From contig OX485803.1 in NCBI GenBank assembly GCA_950295325.1, positions 12,028,001 to 12,092,000 of the forward strand: DNA of 64,000 nt, in the 5' to 3' direction. The notes beneath the pieces were generated by a model that searched no databases, had not been told where the DNA came from, and saw only the letters and a program-made list of their open reading frames with translations. The position numbers and the translations under genes were made by a program. Below, in pieces: positions 1 to 11,093 of the stretch (position 1 is the first letter of the stretch; each line of letters begins with the position of its first letter). This stretch comes from Polytrichum commune (taxonomy: Eukaryota > Streptophyta > Polytrichopsida > Polytrichales > Polytrichaceae).

Positions 1-559
1 ATATTAAAAAATAAAAAATAAGTTTTTTTTTTAAAATCTTTTTGTGACCATATCAACAGAAAAAAATCAACAAAATTGTGTTACATCATGTCCAGGTCAA
101 CGCGTCCTAAGTAACAACCGCGACCAACGCCTTTCTGTTGATCCGGACGTAGAATTTTCTACTAGTGCAACACCAACCACAGTCCACCATCAAGCCACCA
201 CCAAGGACAGAGCTCTTACCTTGGATAGTGCAACCTTAGAAATACCACCAAGGACCTTCATACTTATGTTTTGTGTTGTTTTCTTCATTTATTATCTATT
301 TAATGAAAAATGCAAGCCCATGACTTGGATGCTATCTATTTTCTTATCTCTCTCTTACATAACTTATAGGACGTACCTTTCTTTCAATCAAGCCTTCATG
401 ACATTATTTTGGCCACACTCAACACCACTCAAAGGTCTCAACCGCTTCCCTCAACAACATTACCACCCCCAAACAACCACCATCAAAAGATACCCTAGAA
501 AGAAACATCAATGGAAAAGAAAAAAAAAAAAAAAAAACAACTTGCACAACATCAAACCC

Positions 560-2445
560 AACACATACCCACCCCTCACATAAAGCATTACCCATATGTT
601 GCCAAAATCACCATCCTCCTCATCATTATTACATACTCCCTCTCAATTCCAAACATACAAAACCCACCACTCCTAACACCAACATTATCATATACATCAC
701 AATACTATTCACAAATCCTCCATTATATCATCATACTACATACACCCACATCCATGTCATAGCAATATTCCACCCTAAACCATACATACAAAGAGGCCCC
801 ACAATGTTACCACTTATCAATTTTTCTCATTACATAGGAATATTCTAGTACATAACCCAAACCATATTTTAAAACCCAAAACTCCAAATAATACACCACT
901 ACACATGGAACAACTCCAACCTCATTCTCCAAAATGGAGATATATCATGCAACCCATGATCATCACCCCAATTCTCAAGCACATGCCAAAAGCCTTCAAA
1001 CAAAGACAATCATAATACTACATAAAAACACCACAACTCTAAGAATTGAATATAAACACCTTGCATATTAATTCCTCCCGATCATGCAACCAACAATTTC
1101 CCCATCTCACCCGACACACACAACTACTCCAAACTCACCCCATTTAGCACCTATTATACACCCTAATTGTGTTTGTAAGCCCCACACTAAACCCAATGCA
1201 ACCAAATCCTACAAAATGGGTTCTCACCTAGAAGCCTCACCATCCTAAGATGCCTTCAAATGCTCCCACATCCAATAGATCCCCATCACCACTACGTGGC
1301 CAATCAAACAGATCCTCACAAACACTACAAGACATGAACACACCAACCAAGAAATCTATGACCACATAACACAAACCATCTCAAGGAATCTAAAAGCCTC
1401 GTTAAACACCGTACAACAACAATTTCCGAACTACCTAGAACAAGTCACCACCACTAATGATAACCCCACACTACTCATATGCATACAAGAAACCAAAATT
1501 CCCAAAGACAATTCCGCAAGATTCATAGATGCACAATTTCCATCATATAAAATCATATACAACAACACCCTGGACGCCCCTACATGCCTACGAAGACCCT
1601 ATATCCAATATGCACCACCCGCGGGGGGGGGGGGACTCCTTTTGATACACAAATTCATAACCTCCTCCGGAAATACCACCAAATTAGCAACACCAACACC
1701 ACTTGAACTAACCCCATACCTACAAATCATCATCATTTCTAATGAACCCTTCATACCAATCATCCTCATTCACATCTACTTGCCATCATACAAACAACAA
1801 TTGAGCAAACACTCAACACATACCCCACGCACACTCCACTTCTTGTCGAAGATTTCAATTAGGGCATCTTCCTCACTGAACGATGAATCCAACAAAACCA
1901 CCATGCACACCCCCCCCCCCCCCCCTTGCACTCCATTTGCAACCTCCCCACAAGCACCCCCAATATCTTCACTCAATTACTTACAGAGCATACTCTCTCC
2001 TTGAAGATATGCCATAACACTCAATGAACAACTTACACAAACACTCAATGACCCATGACCACTTGGATAAATATACCAAGGATTTGTCAAATTCATCACT
2101 ACCAAAGATAGTGGCTCCAAATACATCATGCTCCTAAAATACCAAGCATGCACTAGATCACCCACAACACACACTCTCTTTATACTCGAAAAACACTTTA
2201 TGATCCATATCGACTTCATAGACACCACATTTCCACTCATACAATCACTCCTTCACACAAACTGGTTCAAAAGTCCTTTCTACACTTAGCGTTACCCCCA
2301 ACCAAAAATCAAACATAGAAAAATTCTTCAAAAAACTTATTACATTCAACATAGCCGCCTTACCTCAACTCCAAGACCCCACAAGCACCAAAGTGGTTGC
2401 ATTACAAGAATTCCAATAAAAATATCATAGAAAATCTAAGATAAT
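560..2445 (+). mobile_element. Decayed LINE (non-LTR retrotransposon), endonuclease region and linker
   Basis: The plus strand here is strikingly rich in A and C and poor in G, unlike the flanks from about 2.7 kb on. The best-preserved part is the endonuclease-like frame at 1279-2004. Downstream, broken frames to about 2445 contain short stretches such as IEKFFKKLITFNIAALPQL, which fit the linker that follows a LINE endonuclease. No reverse transcriptase motif was found, so the element is truncated and badly decayed. The left limit is set only by base composition. I see no poly(A) tail or target duplication. Confidence 0.5.
1279..2004 (+). pseudogene. LINE-type exonuclease/endonuclease/phosphatase domain fragment
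   Basis: One open frame of about 240 codons without an evident start. It carries the landmarks of an APE-type endonuclease in the right order: LLICIQETKI (the catalytic Glu motif, near 1474-1500), a glycine stretch followed by LLLIHKF (near 1621-1655), and IIIISNEP...IILIHIYLPSY (near 1723-1791), matching the strand and loop that holds the second active-site motif. These enzymes nick target DNA to prime reverse transcription. The glycine stretch is encoded by a run of 12 G (1623-1634), and a run of 16 C lies at 1910-1925; both look expanded after insertion. A stop at 1276-1278 and another shortly after 2004 close the frame. It could also come from another element class with the same endonuclease fold. 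Confidence 0.55.
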
Positions 2446-3379
2446 AAAACATGCACTTCTACAAGCCACAGTCATCTTCATGGCCATCACCTATTACAGA
2501 CCAAACCAAACCACATGCACACACAACCCAACACCCAACTAACTCCTACGGTCCTACCTCCAATCACCAACCCAAACCCACAAACCAGACAATTGACATC
2601 AGTATGCTCAACAATATCTACCTCTTGCATACTCTAAATTTCTTCATTACTATGCTCAACAATATTGGCCTTCACTTTCTGGAGATTGCAATGCCCCTTG
2701 CCATTCATTTTACAGGCATTGATTACTTCGAGTGCTGAGAGGGCCACACATGCGCAGAATGTGGTCACAAAAACCATCTGGATAGCCAGTGGCGAATGAC
2801 CTACTGTGATGTGAGATTTATTGTGGCATGTTTGTTGTGAGATAGAACACTAGGCCAGGCAATGATTAACCTCAACAGAGCATTGCACATCACGCTCATA
2901 GAAGCATAAAATCAACACTACAGTTAGATATAAGTTGAACAATGAAAAGAATGAGATATTCATTAACAGAAAAGTGTGAAACATACTGGGCAAGATGTGT
3001 GGGAACAATCCAAATTGAATAGTAACTTGTTGCTATTGAGCAGATCCAAAATTGTACACGAGGCAGTTTGACGGAGAGTTGCTAAGTCTAAAAGGCTCAA
3101 AAATTGGTAACATCATTCACCCCCAGCTCTGGCTACTGTAGAATCTCTAGAAACAACCTCAGTCTCATTCTTCATAAATTAAATCTCTAAGCAACAGAGT
3201 ACTTTAGCCAGTTCAATAAGAAGGCCTCTGAGATCTTCGTCCTCAGAAAATACTCTGGAGTGGACAACCCATCTACCATCCTGGAGTGTTGATTGAGCCA
3301 CCAGCCTCAACATGACAGGAAACTTATCCCAGTCACATTAACCCCATAGTATGCATCCACCATAGGTTGGGAGAAACAT
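2446..3379. other. Intergenic, including the likely NOP58 3' UTR
   Basis: No coding signal could be supported. The A/C-rich LINE composition fades between 2445 and about 2750. The part next to 3379 lies directly downstream of the NOP58 stop codon on the minus strand and is probably its 3' UTR and terminator region. I could not pick a polyadenylation site with confidence. Confidence 0.35.
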
Positions 3380-6300
3380 CTAACTGGACTCCACTTTGTT
3401 TTTCTTCTTTTTCTTCTTCTCAGTTGGGGTTGCTTCTAATGCCTCCATTGCTGCTTCAGCAACGGCTTCAATCTCAGCTTTCCTTTTCTTCTTTGAGGAC
3501 TTTGAAGCCTCTGGAGTGACTGTCACCGCAACTGCAATAGTTGCAGGCTCAGGTGTAGCTGCTGTGTCCTTTGATTTCTTTTTCTTCTTTTTCTGCATTT
3601 GCACAGAGGAAGTCAGCTAAAGAACACATGCCTACATCCAACATAAGGTAACCATTCCTCAAATGATTAGTTTTTCCTGTTTGCTATGAACTTGTACTTG
3701 GAATCAAAGAGCCTTGAATTCTTTGGAAAATTTACAGAATTTAGAAACAATCCCCATAATTTTCTAATCTTTTCTCCAGGTACTCTGATTTACCAAAGTG
3801 CGAAGTGTTGGAGGCATTAAGTGACCCTATGATGTTGCCCTCTAGACCATGTTGGGGACCCAAATGGCCTATAAGTAACCAGAGCCCAACTCTAGAGGCA
3901 ACAATACCCACCCATAGTGGGCGCCACCTTGTCCCAACCTTCACTGGGCATACTAGCCAAATTAGGAGGTTCAAGATGTGGAGGTGTTGTGCACAGTAGG
4001 AAGGCAAGACCTTCATGGGAGGCAGCTCAATTCTGATCTATTGGGCAGTTTGGAATCTCATGGCATTATTGTTCCTTTAATGGCTACTGCAGACCCTATA
4101 AGAGCCAGAAATAAGTGACCCAATAAGACCACTAACCAAATGAGATACATTTACGTCAGCAATAATCTGGACGCCTATATGGTTTGGTGTGGATCTAAGA
4201 AAGCACACCAAGAAGACATGTGTTTAAAAAGATTGGACTATGTGCTCAAAATATGCTAATCATTGTAGGCCTAATGGTCAATATAATTTGTGGGGGGGGG
4301 CTGTATGACCATTTAACACTTACAAAAATCTTTGCTTTGCTAATAATAAGATATTCCTATGTGCCCAAGATAATGAGGCAAATGGCTATGAACACAATTT
4401 GGATTTACTAATTATCTCACTATTTGGAGGTTTCATATCATACTAGAGGTGGGTGCAAGGGGAACGGTATCAAAGATAATGAGTGCGAACATGTTTTCTT
4501 CCCACCATCCATTTCAAGGCAACCATAGCTACCTCACTTCCATACCCAGAGAATGAAAATTCTACAAAAAAAAAACTCACCTTCTCTTCTGTTGCTTCTT
4601 CCTCAACCTCCACTGCAGTAGGTGTGGGAGTGGCCGTGCTCTTCTCTTTCTTAGACTTCTTCTTACTTGGTTCTGGTGTCACTGCAGGGACTGCAGCTTC
4701 AATTTCTTCTATGAGTGGAGAACCCTCTCTTTTCTTTTTCCTCTCTGGAGTTTTCGAAGGTGTGGCATTGGTTGTCACATCAGCAGATGTGTTGTATGTC
4801 TGCAACAAAGGTCCAATGGCATCAGGAGGCTATTCAATGAACCCCTACTGATATTGTCAGATGGAGTTGCAAATAGTGCCAATAACAGGGAAAAAGAGTA
4901 TAGAATGTCATTAAAGACCCAGGCTCAAATCAAGACATTAGCCAGTCACTTATACAAATATTATCCACACCATATCAACCAGACGAAGTTTCCAAAACAG
5001 AAGATCCAGATCAAACAATGCAAAATATAACAACCACAGCTCCGATTTCTCATTGAAACCAGGAACATTTGTAACCAGAACAAATAACCAACAGAAAGTG
5101 ACAATTAGGGTTTCATGCGTTCAATACCTTAGCAGCAGAAACCAACCCAGGTGTCTCAGCTTTACGGTCCTTGTCATAAGAATCAATCTTTGACTTGCCC
5201 TTTGCCGATCCACTAATTTTCCCTAACGCTCTACCCTCAAGTTGCCTCAACCTTGCTTCAACCTGTGCGGGCAACAGGAAAGAAATGTCAAGAGACTAAA
5301 CTTGAACAAGCCTCTCATGCTTCTTTTGAAATTAAAATCCACTTCACTTTAGCAACATCATCGAGTGCAGGCACATATCAGGAGCAATGGCAGCCTAATA
5401 TTCCACTCACTTTAGCACGACTCTCAAAACCAATGGTAGCTTCAGTGCCTTCTCCTAGAGCATCCATGCGGATAGATAAGGCTGATTTAGCGGCAAGGAC
5501 CCGAGAAATCTTTCCCTTGAACTTAGGAGCAGCTTGTCCAATAAGTGAAGCATGATAAATAAGTCCATACTTGGGAGTCTCATGCTTTGTCTTCAAAGCC
5601 CTAAAAAGTGCCTGGAGCAACCAACAAGATTTCCACATGTATTAGGTCAGAAATAAAACTACTTTAGGATCAGCACAGAAAGCAACTTGTTCCTATTGTC
5701 AGGAATACAGCAACTCTGTACCATGGTCTCCAGGGAAGTTATCCAGCTGTACAGTAGGAGAAATATCAATTAATAGCTTACTCACCTTCTCAGCACCCAA
5801 AATCTGCACAGTACTGGCTGGATGCTTTGCCAGATTGATTAGACTACCTGCATGGGCAATAAGACGAGCACCAACTAACTCTCCCACCATGACAGTCAAA
5901 TTAGGAGCAATGGCGTTCATCCTGCTCCTCAGATAGTCAAAAAGCTGACCCCTGTATTCAGAAAGGGCAATGACTTGATCACACAAGGACTTGATGTTTA
6001 ACATGTCATGGTCACTAACTTCAGTACCCATGGAGATAACTGCTGCCTCCTTCATTTCAGCCTCAACTTCTTCTGCAAGAATCTGTCACCACAGACACAA
6101 AAAGTCTTCATTCATCCACATCCCAACTTTAATGAAATCAAATTAGGATAAAAATGCCACAAACTGTATATTTCATCACAACTTTAAATACAAAAGATTT
6201 TGCACCCAAAAAAACCCATAATCATGTGATCACAAACCAGAAACACAAGAACTGCAAAACATGTGAGTACTTACACCAGAGAAGTCGAGGTCTGCAGCAT

Positions 6301-7768
6301 TGACACGACTGCCCATCAGCTTCACTGCCTTTGCATACTGAACATTATCTTGGACTACCTTTCCGAGTTCAGGAAAATGCCAGCCGTACCATTCGCGTAC
6401 TCTCATGGCATATGTATTGAGCTCCTTATCCAAATCATCTAGAAGGCCAATTGCTTGCACTATCATAGTATCCACCTGAATTTTGATGAGGAATAACAAT
6501 AATCAGTTTAAAAAGGAGCAAGACTCATGCAGGCAACCATAAAATCAACCTGGTCTGCACAGATGACAAAACCAAAATCACCCAGGAACAGAGAGTAGAT
6601 AGGGCGATCACCTTATCTGGACTGAATTTCAATTTATATCGTGACAAACTGTGAGATAGTCCAAGACTCATGGGAGCCATATCTTGTCCAGCAAGACCTG
6701 TGATCAGTTCTGACAGCTGTGATCTCAAACCTCTCATAAGCTCCGCCACAGCAGCATTGTTAACACAGTTGATTTCCTGTAACATAACATCATTTGAGAA
6801 CATTATGTGAGAACCAACATCGCCCTACTTCAGAGGAAACTTCAAAATTGATCCGATGTTCATCTCATTTAATGATTGTACAGAACCAGCATAACTAAGA
6901 TAGAAAATGAGAACTACATGTACATATATGAGAATGCATACTGGTGAGACAGTGCACATCTGTGTCCACAAGAAGAAATTGTTTCTCTTAAGTAAATTAA
7001 CCCACCAGCTTGTCACTGATAGCCTTTCCAAGCTTGGAGTCAGCAATGACCAAAGTTTCTCCTTGACATTGTGCCTTGAGAAACTTGCGTAAACCCTTTG
7101 GTAGCTTGCTGTCAACAAGGTGTGAAGCAGCATTCAAAGCATCGGTTGTGTTTTCAAACTTGTCAAAAGCCTTCAGCTTTACCATCTGTTGCCTTGCACA
7201 CAAACTTTGTAAGCCATGTACTCCTAAGAGCATTGGACGTTTGGGACCAACTACAAAAGACAGAGTTCGATTAAACACCAATTAAGACAAAAACAGCTCA
7301 CGCCGTAGCTCCGAATAGGTTTCCACTTTGAATATATCAGCTGAAAGCACACAATTTGCAGTAGCTGACAAGTTACCTTTCTAGCAGTTTCTGGAGTCTC
7401 AAACTCCTTCCACAAATCCTGTCATAGTAGAAACAGCAAAATCAATAAAAACAGCAATATATTCAGCATTCAACTGAACATCACCACATCAAAGGATCTG
7501 CTGGAAGGATTTCTGTGGAAAACTAAGCTCTGCAACCATGAACCCCTGATTAAGACTTTAAAAGAGTAATGCGGAGTCTAGAACAAAGTTGATTAAATTT
7601 TCTGCGAAGCACAAAACGAGATGACTAAAACCCTACACCCTAAATCCCACTCGATGTGACTACGGATTACAAAAGTTCTGAGCTCTGTACCTCGGCATTG
7701 TCGAGCTTCCCCTCATTCAAGACCTTAAACAAGGCAAAACCTGCGGGCGTCTCAAAGAGTGCCAACAT
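3380..7768 (-). CDS. NOP58: NOP58, box C/D snoRNP core protein
   Basis: NOP58 is a nucleolar scaffold of box C/D snoRNPs, which guide 2'-O-methylation and processing of rRNA with fibrillarin, NOP56 and the 15.5K protein. Ten exons (minus): 7691-7768, 7377-7418, 7006-7185, 6612-6776, 6275-6475, 5786-6082, 5411-5611, 5128-5262, 4581-4799, 3380-3592; 576 residues, a little longer than the usual ~530. The start [15 protein letters not shown] is the typical N-terminus. Family landmarks follow in order: [15 protein letters not shown] (NOP5NT), [54 protein letters not shown] (NOSIC), then the Nop domain with [23 protein letters not shown] and [17 protein letters not shown]. The last two exons (residues 434-576) encode a Lys-rich, Ala/Thr/Glu-rich tail like the KKE/D tail of the family. 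All nine introns are phase 0 with GT-AG ends. The last intron holds a dispersed repeat. No frame damage was seen. Confidence 0.96.
4176..4462 (+). repeat. Dispersed repeat family R1, copy A (in NOP58 intron 9)
   Basis: Shares a series of words in the same order with copies at 18130-18432 and 51170-51500: a start resembling GTGTGGATCTAAGA, a block near AAATGGCTA followed by ATTTGGATTT, CTAATTATCTC, and a GTGGGTGCA end. The copies are diverged but collinear over roughly 290-330 bp. No coding capacity or clear terminal repeats are visible, so this is probably a non-autonomous transposon or LTR fragment. This copy lies antisense within the last NOP58 intron. Confidence 0.6.
7628..7635 (+). promoter_or_regulatory. 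Candidate telo-box in NOP58 intron 1
   Basis: AAACCCTA lies about 55-65 bp inside intron 1, just downstream of the first coding exon. Telo-boxes are known in promoters and first introns of plant ribosome-biogenesis genes, so the position suits NOP58. The match is only 8 bp and could be chance. A second AAACCCT (minus strand, near 8678-8685) lies about 0.9 kb upstream. Confidence 0.3.
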
Positions 7769-8013
7769 CTTGGCAGATTATTCTTGTAAAACCCCCACTC
7801 AGTAGTAGTGTCTCAGCCAAACTTCCTCACGGTGGGGGGTTGTAAAAGACAAACTACCTCAGGTTGTTGGCTCTCCCTGCACAGCAATAAAAACACCCCA
7901 AAATGTGTCAATCCTAGCACTTACCCTTCAGAATTCAACGAGGAAAAAGGTCATCAACTGGCACGAGGAGATGAAACAGCGTCAGAAAAGTGCAGAAAAC
8001 CCATCAAACACAC

Positions 8014-8381
8014 ACATTTCTTGTGGCACCTAAACCTCGTCTACACATATACTTGCAAACCGCCTTTAAAGAAATCCCTAGTATAGCACACCACTGTAGA
8101 CCATGAGTTTCTCAAAAAATCCTGAACTACCCCCAGAAACTCTAATTTGCCTATTAAAGCATCCTTCAGGATAACATGCTCAAATGAGGACAAAGGTCGT
8201 CAAAATTAGCAAAATAAGATGGGACAAACTATCGAAACATATCACTTGTGGTACCTAAACCCATCTACGCATATGGTTGCAAGCCGCCCTCGAAGAAATT
8301 CCTAATGCAGAAGACCGCTCTACACCATGAGTGCTCAGAAAGCACTGAGCTACTCCAAAAAACTCCATTTTGTTATTTAAA
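8014..8381. repeat. Diverged tandem duplication upstream of NOP58 (~226-bp period)
   Basis: The segment 8014-8158 is repeated in diverged form at 8240-8381. Both copies run through CTTGTGG(C/T)ACCTAAACC, then TTGCAA(A/G)CCGCC, AAGAAAT(C/T)CCTA, ACCATGAG and end in TATT(A/T)AA. More weakly matching sequence precedes each copy (about 7938 and 8184), containing GGTC(A/G)TCAA. Open frames crossing it (for example 8248-8709) differ between the two copies, so they are unlikely to be genes. Confidence 0.65.
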
Positions 8382-10688
8382 TTGCTCGGGAACCCTAAAA
8401 TCCCCGAGAAAGAAGCTGGCTGTCCCCCGGGGTCGCCAGCGCACCCAATTGGGCATGGAAAGAGTCGTAGATACGAAGAATATTAACTTAGTTGGATCAA
8501 ATACAAGGGAAGAATGCGAGACAGACCTCCGCGGGAGAGAAGAGGCAGCGAGAGGCCAAACGATCGAGCGAGCGAGCGAGGCAAGCTCGCGAAAAAGGAA
8601 TTCCAACGTTCGCGGCGCTGCTCCAAAACCCCGAAGGAGAGGACCTTGGACAGAAGACTGTGGATGGATGATCTCAGGGTTTCATCCCTTTATTCGGTGT
8701 TCTATATAATATATTACTATTATTTCCCTCTCCCTTTTCTGAAGGGTCGTTTACACCAATGTAGGACCATGTATAATAAGTAGGTGAATGAATGATATCA
8801 ATAATCAACATTAACATGATGGCAACAAAGAACCCTACATGTGGGTATACGAAATGTAACACCATTCAAAATTTGGTATTTGATGTGTATCTCAAGGTGA
8901 GAGAATCTTTGTATATATGAGTTAATGTTCATGTTAATACACTCTAATCTTCCTAATATCATATTTGTGGCAACCAAAGTGCACATGATGTTAAGAAGAT
9001 TTGTGGTGTTTAACGTGAATGCATGATAATAATAATAATAAAATGAGTGCAATGTGTGATATTATGGAGTAACACAAAGTCTACATTGCAATTATGGCAA
9101 TAATCACAATGATGATAACATAATATGTGCGAGCGTGTGGTTTCAATACTTTAATGGCAAAAATCCATGATATATGGGAGGGAAATGTGACATCAAGGAG
9201 GGAGATTGAAATTGGGAGGATTTGTTCACTAAGGTTTCATGATATAAGAGAAGGAGTGACATTAAGGAGGGTGATATTAAGGAGGTTAAGGTGTATCAAT
9301 CTAAACCATATTGACATTAGGGTAACTTTACTCAATTGTGAAAGCTTTTGCATGGTTAATAAACCCAAATGATATTAGAAAAAGGGAAAAGAGAAGAAAT
9401 ATTGGGGGGGGGGGGCTCAACTATGCATACCATATTGGTATCCAAAAATGTGAAATCCACATTACATAAACCGCATGATATGAAAAATCAAAAGAAACTG
9501 AGATTATAAATAATACTATCAATCCACATTTTTTGCATTTTAGAGATGATTGTGGTTATGGTGATGGATGAGGCCCTGGGGACAAGGCCTTCCTTGAATA
9601 TGGACCAACATTCAAGCTTAGGCCTAGGGAGGGATGTGTCATGGATAAAGGCATGCCCAAGGGTTGATATGTATACATAAAAGATTGCAATCAAGGACCT
9701 CGTTGGGCGGGGGAATGTTGTGGCATGAGCAGTGAGTAGTGAGCGGTGAGTGATGAGTGATGAGTGATAACTTGTGCGCAATGTGTTGTTAAGTTCAACA
9801 TCAAATTACCCTACATATTTTGAGCACGTATCAATTTTTGAGTATGCACTTTGTATATATAAAATTATCATTTGCATAGTTTAATTATGTGAATTAATGG
9901 ATACATTACACAAAATTGTCACCAAAACCATCACATTGGCACACAAAATATAACCATGGCCATTTAAGAGAACCCTCATCTCTAGAACTAAAATGGAGTT
10001 ATAGGTAATGTGAGAGAAGTACAAAATGCAATGGACACAAATTGCATAGTTTAAAATATGATATTATTACATTAAAAGTTGATTTTTTTCTACAATTTTT
10101 TTGTAATGATGCCCTGAAGTTTATAATGAATTCAAGGAATATGAAAAAAAATCCAACTCCAAAAATTTTCAAGTGATGAAATCTACGTCCAAAACCATAT
10201 TAGTCATTACTTATTGAGCAATACTTTTAACGATAAGTTTTGAAGATCTCATCTTGATATATTTGAGTACCTAACACAATAATAAAGGGCACTATGAAAA
10301 TAAATACAATTTAAACAACACTGTGATGCTTTTTTAAAACATTTGACCCAAAAAAATGATGGTTTCAATGCACCATAGCACTTTTTTTCCATATACTTGA
10401 CTGCGCTTACTCCCCATATGTTTGTAAACATGATTTTTAAATATACTATAAGACCTTATTTGTAATGTCGAGTAATTTAGACGATATACATGGACACAAT
10501 ATAAGAGTGGTCTAATGTGTAACATATTCCGAATTTAATGGTGTCATTTTTCCCATTTAAAATCAAAGAAATAACTCTAATGGTGGATTCGCCTTTATTA
10601 TAACCAATGATATTTTTAATTGATATATTTTCACACCTTTCTTCTTCTTCTCCCCCTGATCAATGAAGTATGATCAACAACTTTCTAG
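8382..10688. other. Intergenic; CpG-rich patch, then AT-rich sequence
   Basis: From about 8500 to 8650 the sequence is rich in CG dinucleotides (repeated GAGCGAGCGAGCG-like words), followed by a TATA-like stretch at 8702-8712. This might be a distal promoter or a fragment of another element; no gene is supported. From 8700 to 10688 the DNA is AT-rich and without recognisable genes. It holds a run of 12 G (9404-9415) and a short imperfect 7-bp tandem repeat of the GTGAGTA/GTGATGA type at 9724-9771. Confidence 0.4.
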
Positions 10689-10691
10689 TTA

Positions 10692-10718
10692 GGGCCGCAC
10701 CACACGGCCGGTAGGCAG
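10692..10718 (+). repeat. Left terminal inverted repeat of the Harbinger element
   Basis: Starts GGGCCGCACCACACGG and contains CCGGTAGGCAG. It pairs with 14297-14323: GGG at the tip, then CCACAC, CGGTAG and CAG agree at the same spacing. It directly follows the TTA target copy at 10689-10691. Confidence 0.88.
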
Positions 10719-11093
10719 GCCGAACCGTGGGTTGTGATTGGGCGAGGAGGCGGAGCACTTACCACATGGGTGGCAAATTCCGCGGTGGGAATATGACGTG
10801 GCGAGGCAATCCTCGGAGTAGAAATTACAGGGGAAGGAGGCTGGAACTCCGACTTTGCCAGACATAGGCCCCCCCCCCGACCCGGCCTCTCCCGCGCTCC
10901 AGCAGCCTGGTCGTCATTCTCGCTCCTCGCGATCGGCAACTTCTACTCCACGCTGTTGGCTGGCCCTCGCTCCTCGCCATCTCTGGACCCTCCTCGCCAA
11001 CGTTGTTCGCCTTCCTGAGGAGTTTTTTTTTTGGTTTTTTTGCTTCCCATTTCTGCTACTTTCCATTCTGTTGTAAATTGGGTCGTGCTTTCC

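Noticed and set aside
44-583. Open frame of 179 codons at the window start with two hydrophobic stretches
   Set aside because: No family match, low-complexity Lys-rich end, and it runs into the A/C-biased LINE region. Probably chance or part of the element.
6083-6274. Possible intronic box C/D snoRNA in a NOP58 intron (a GTGATGA box C word on the minus strand at 6173-6179)
   Set aside because: No convincing CTGA D box or terminal stem at the right distance; other introns also lacked a proper C/D pair.
9540-9720. Possible retroelement polyprotein end (frame with GRGNVVA-like residues)
   Set aside because: Too short and weak; no protease, integrase or reverse transcriptase motifs nearby and no LTR pair found.
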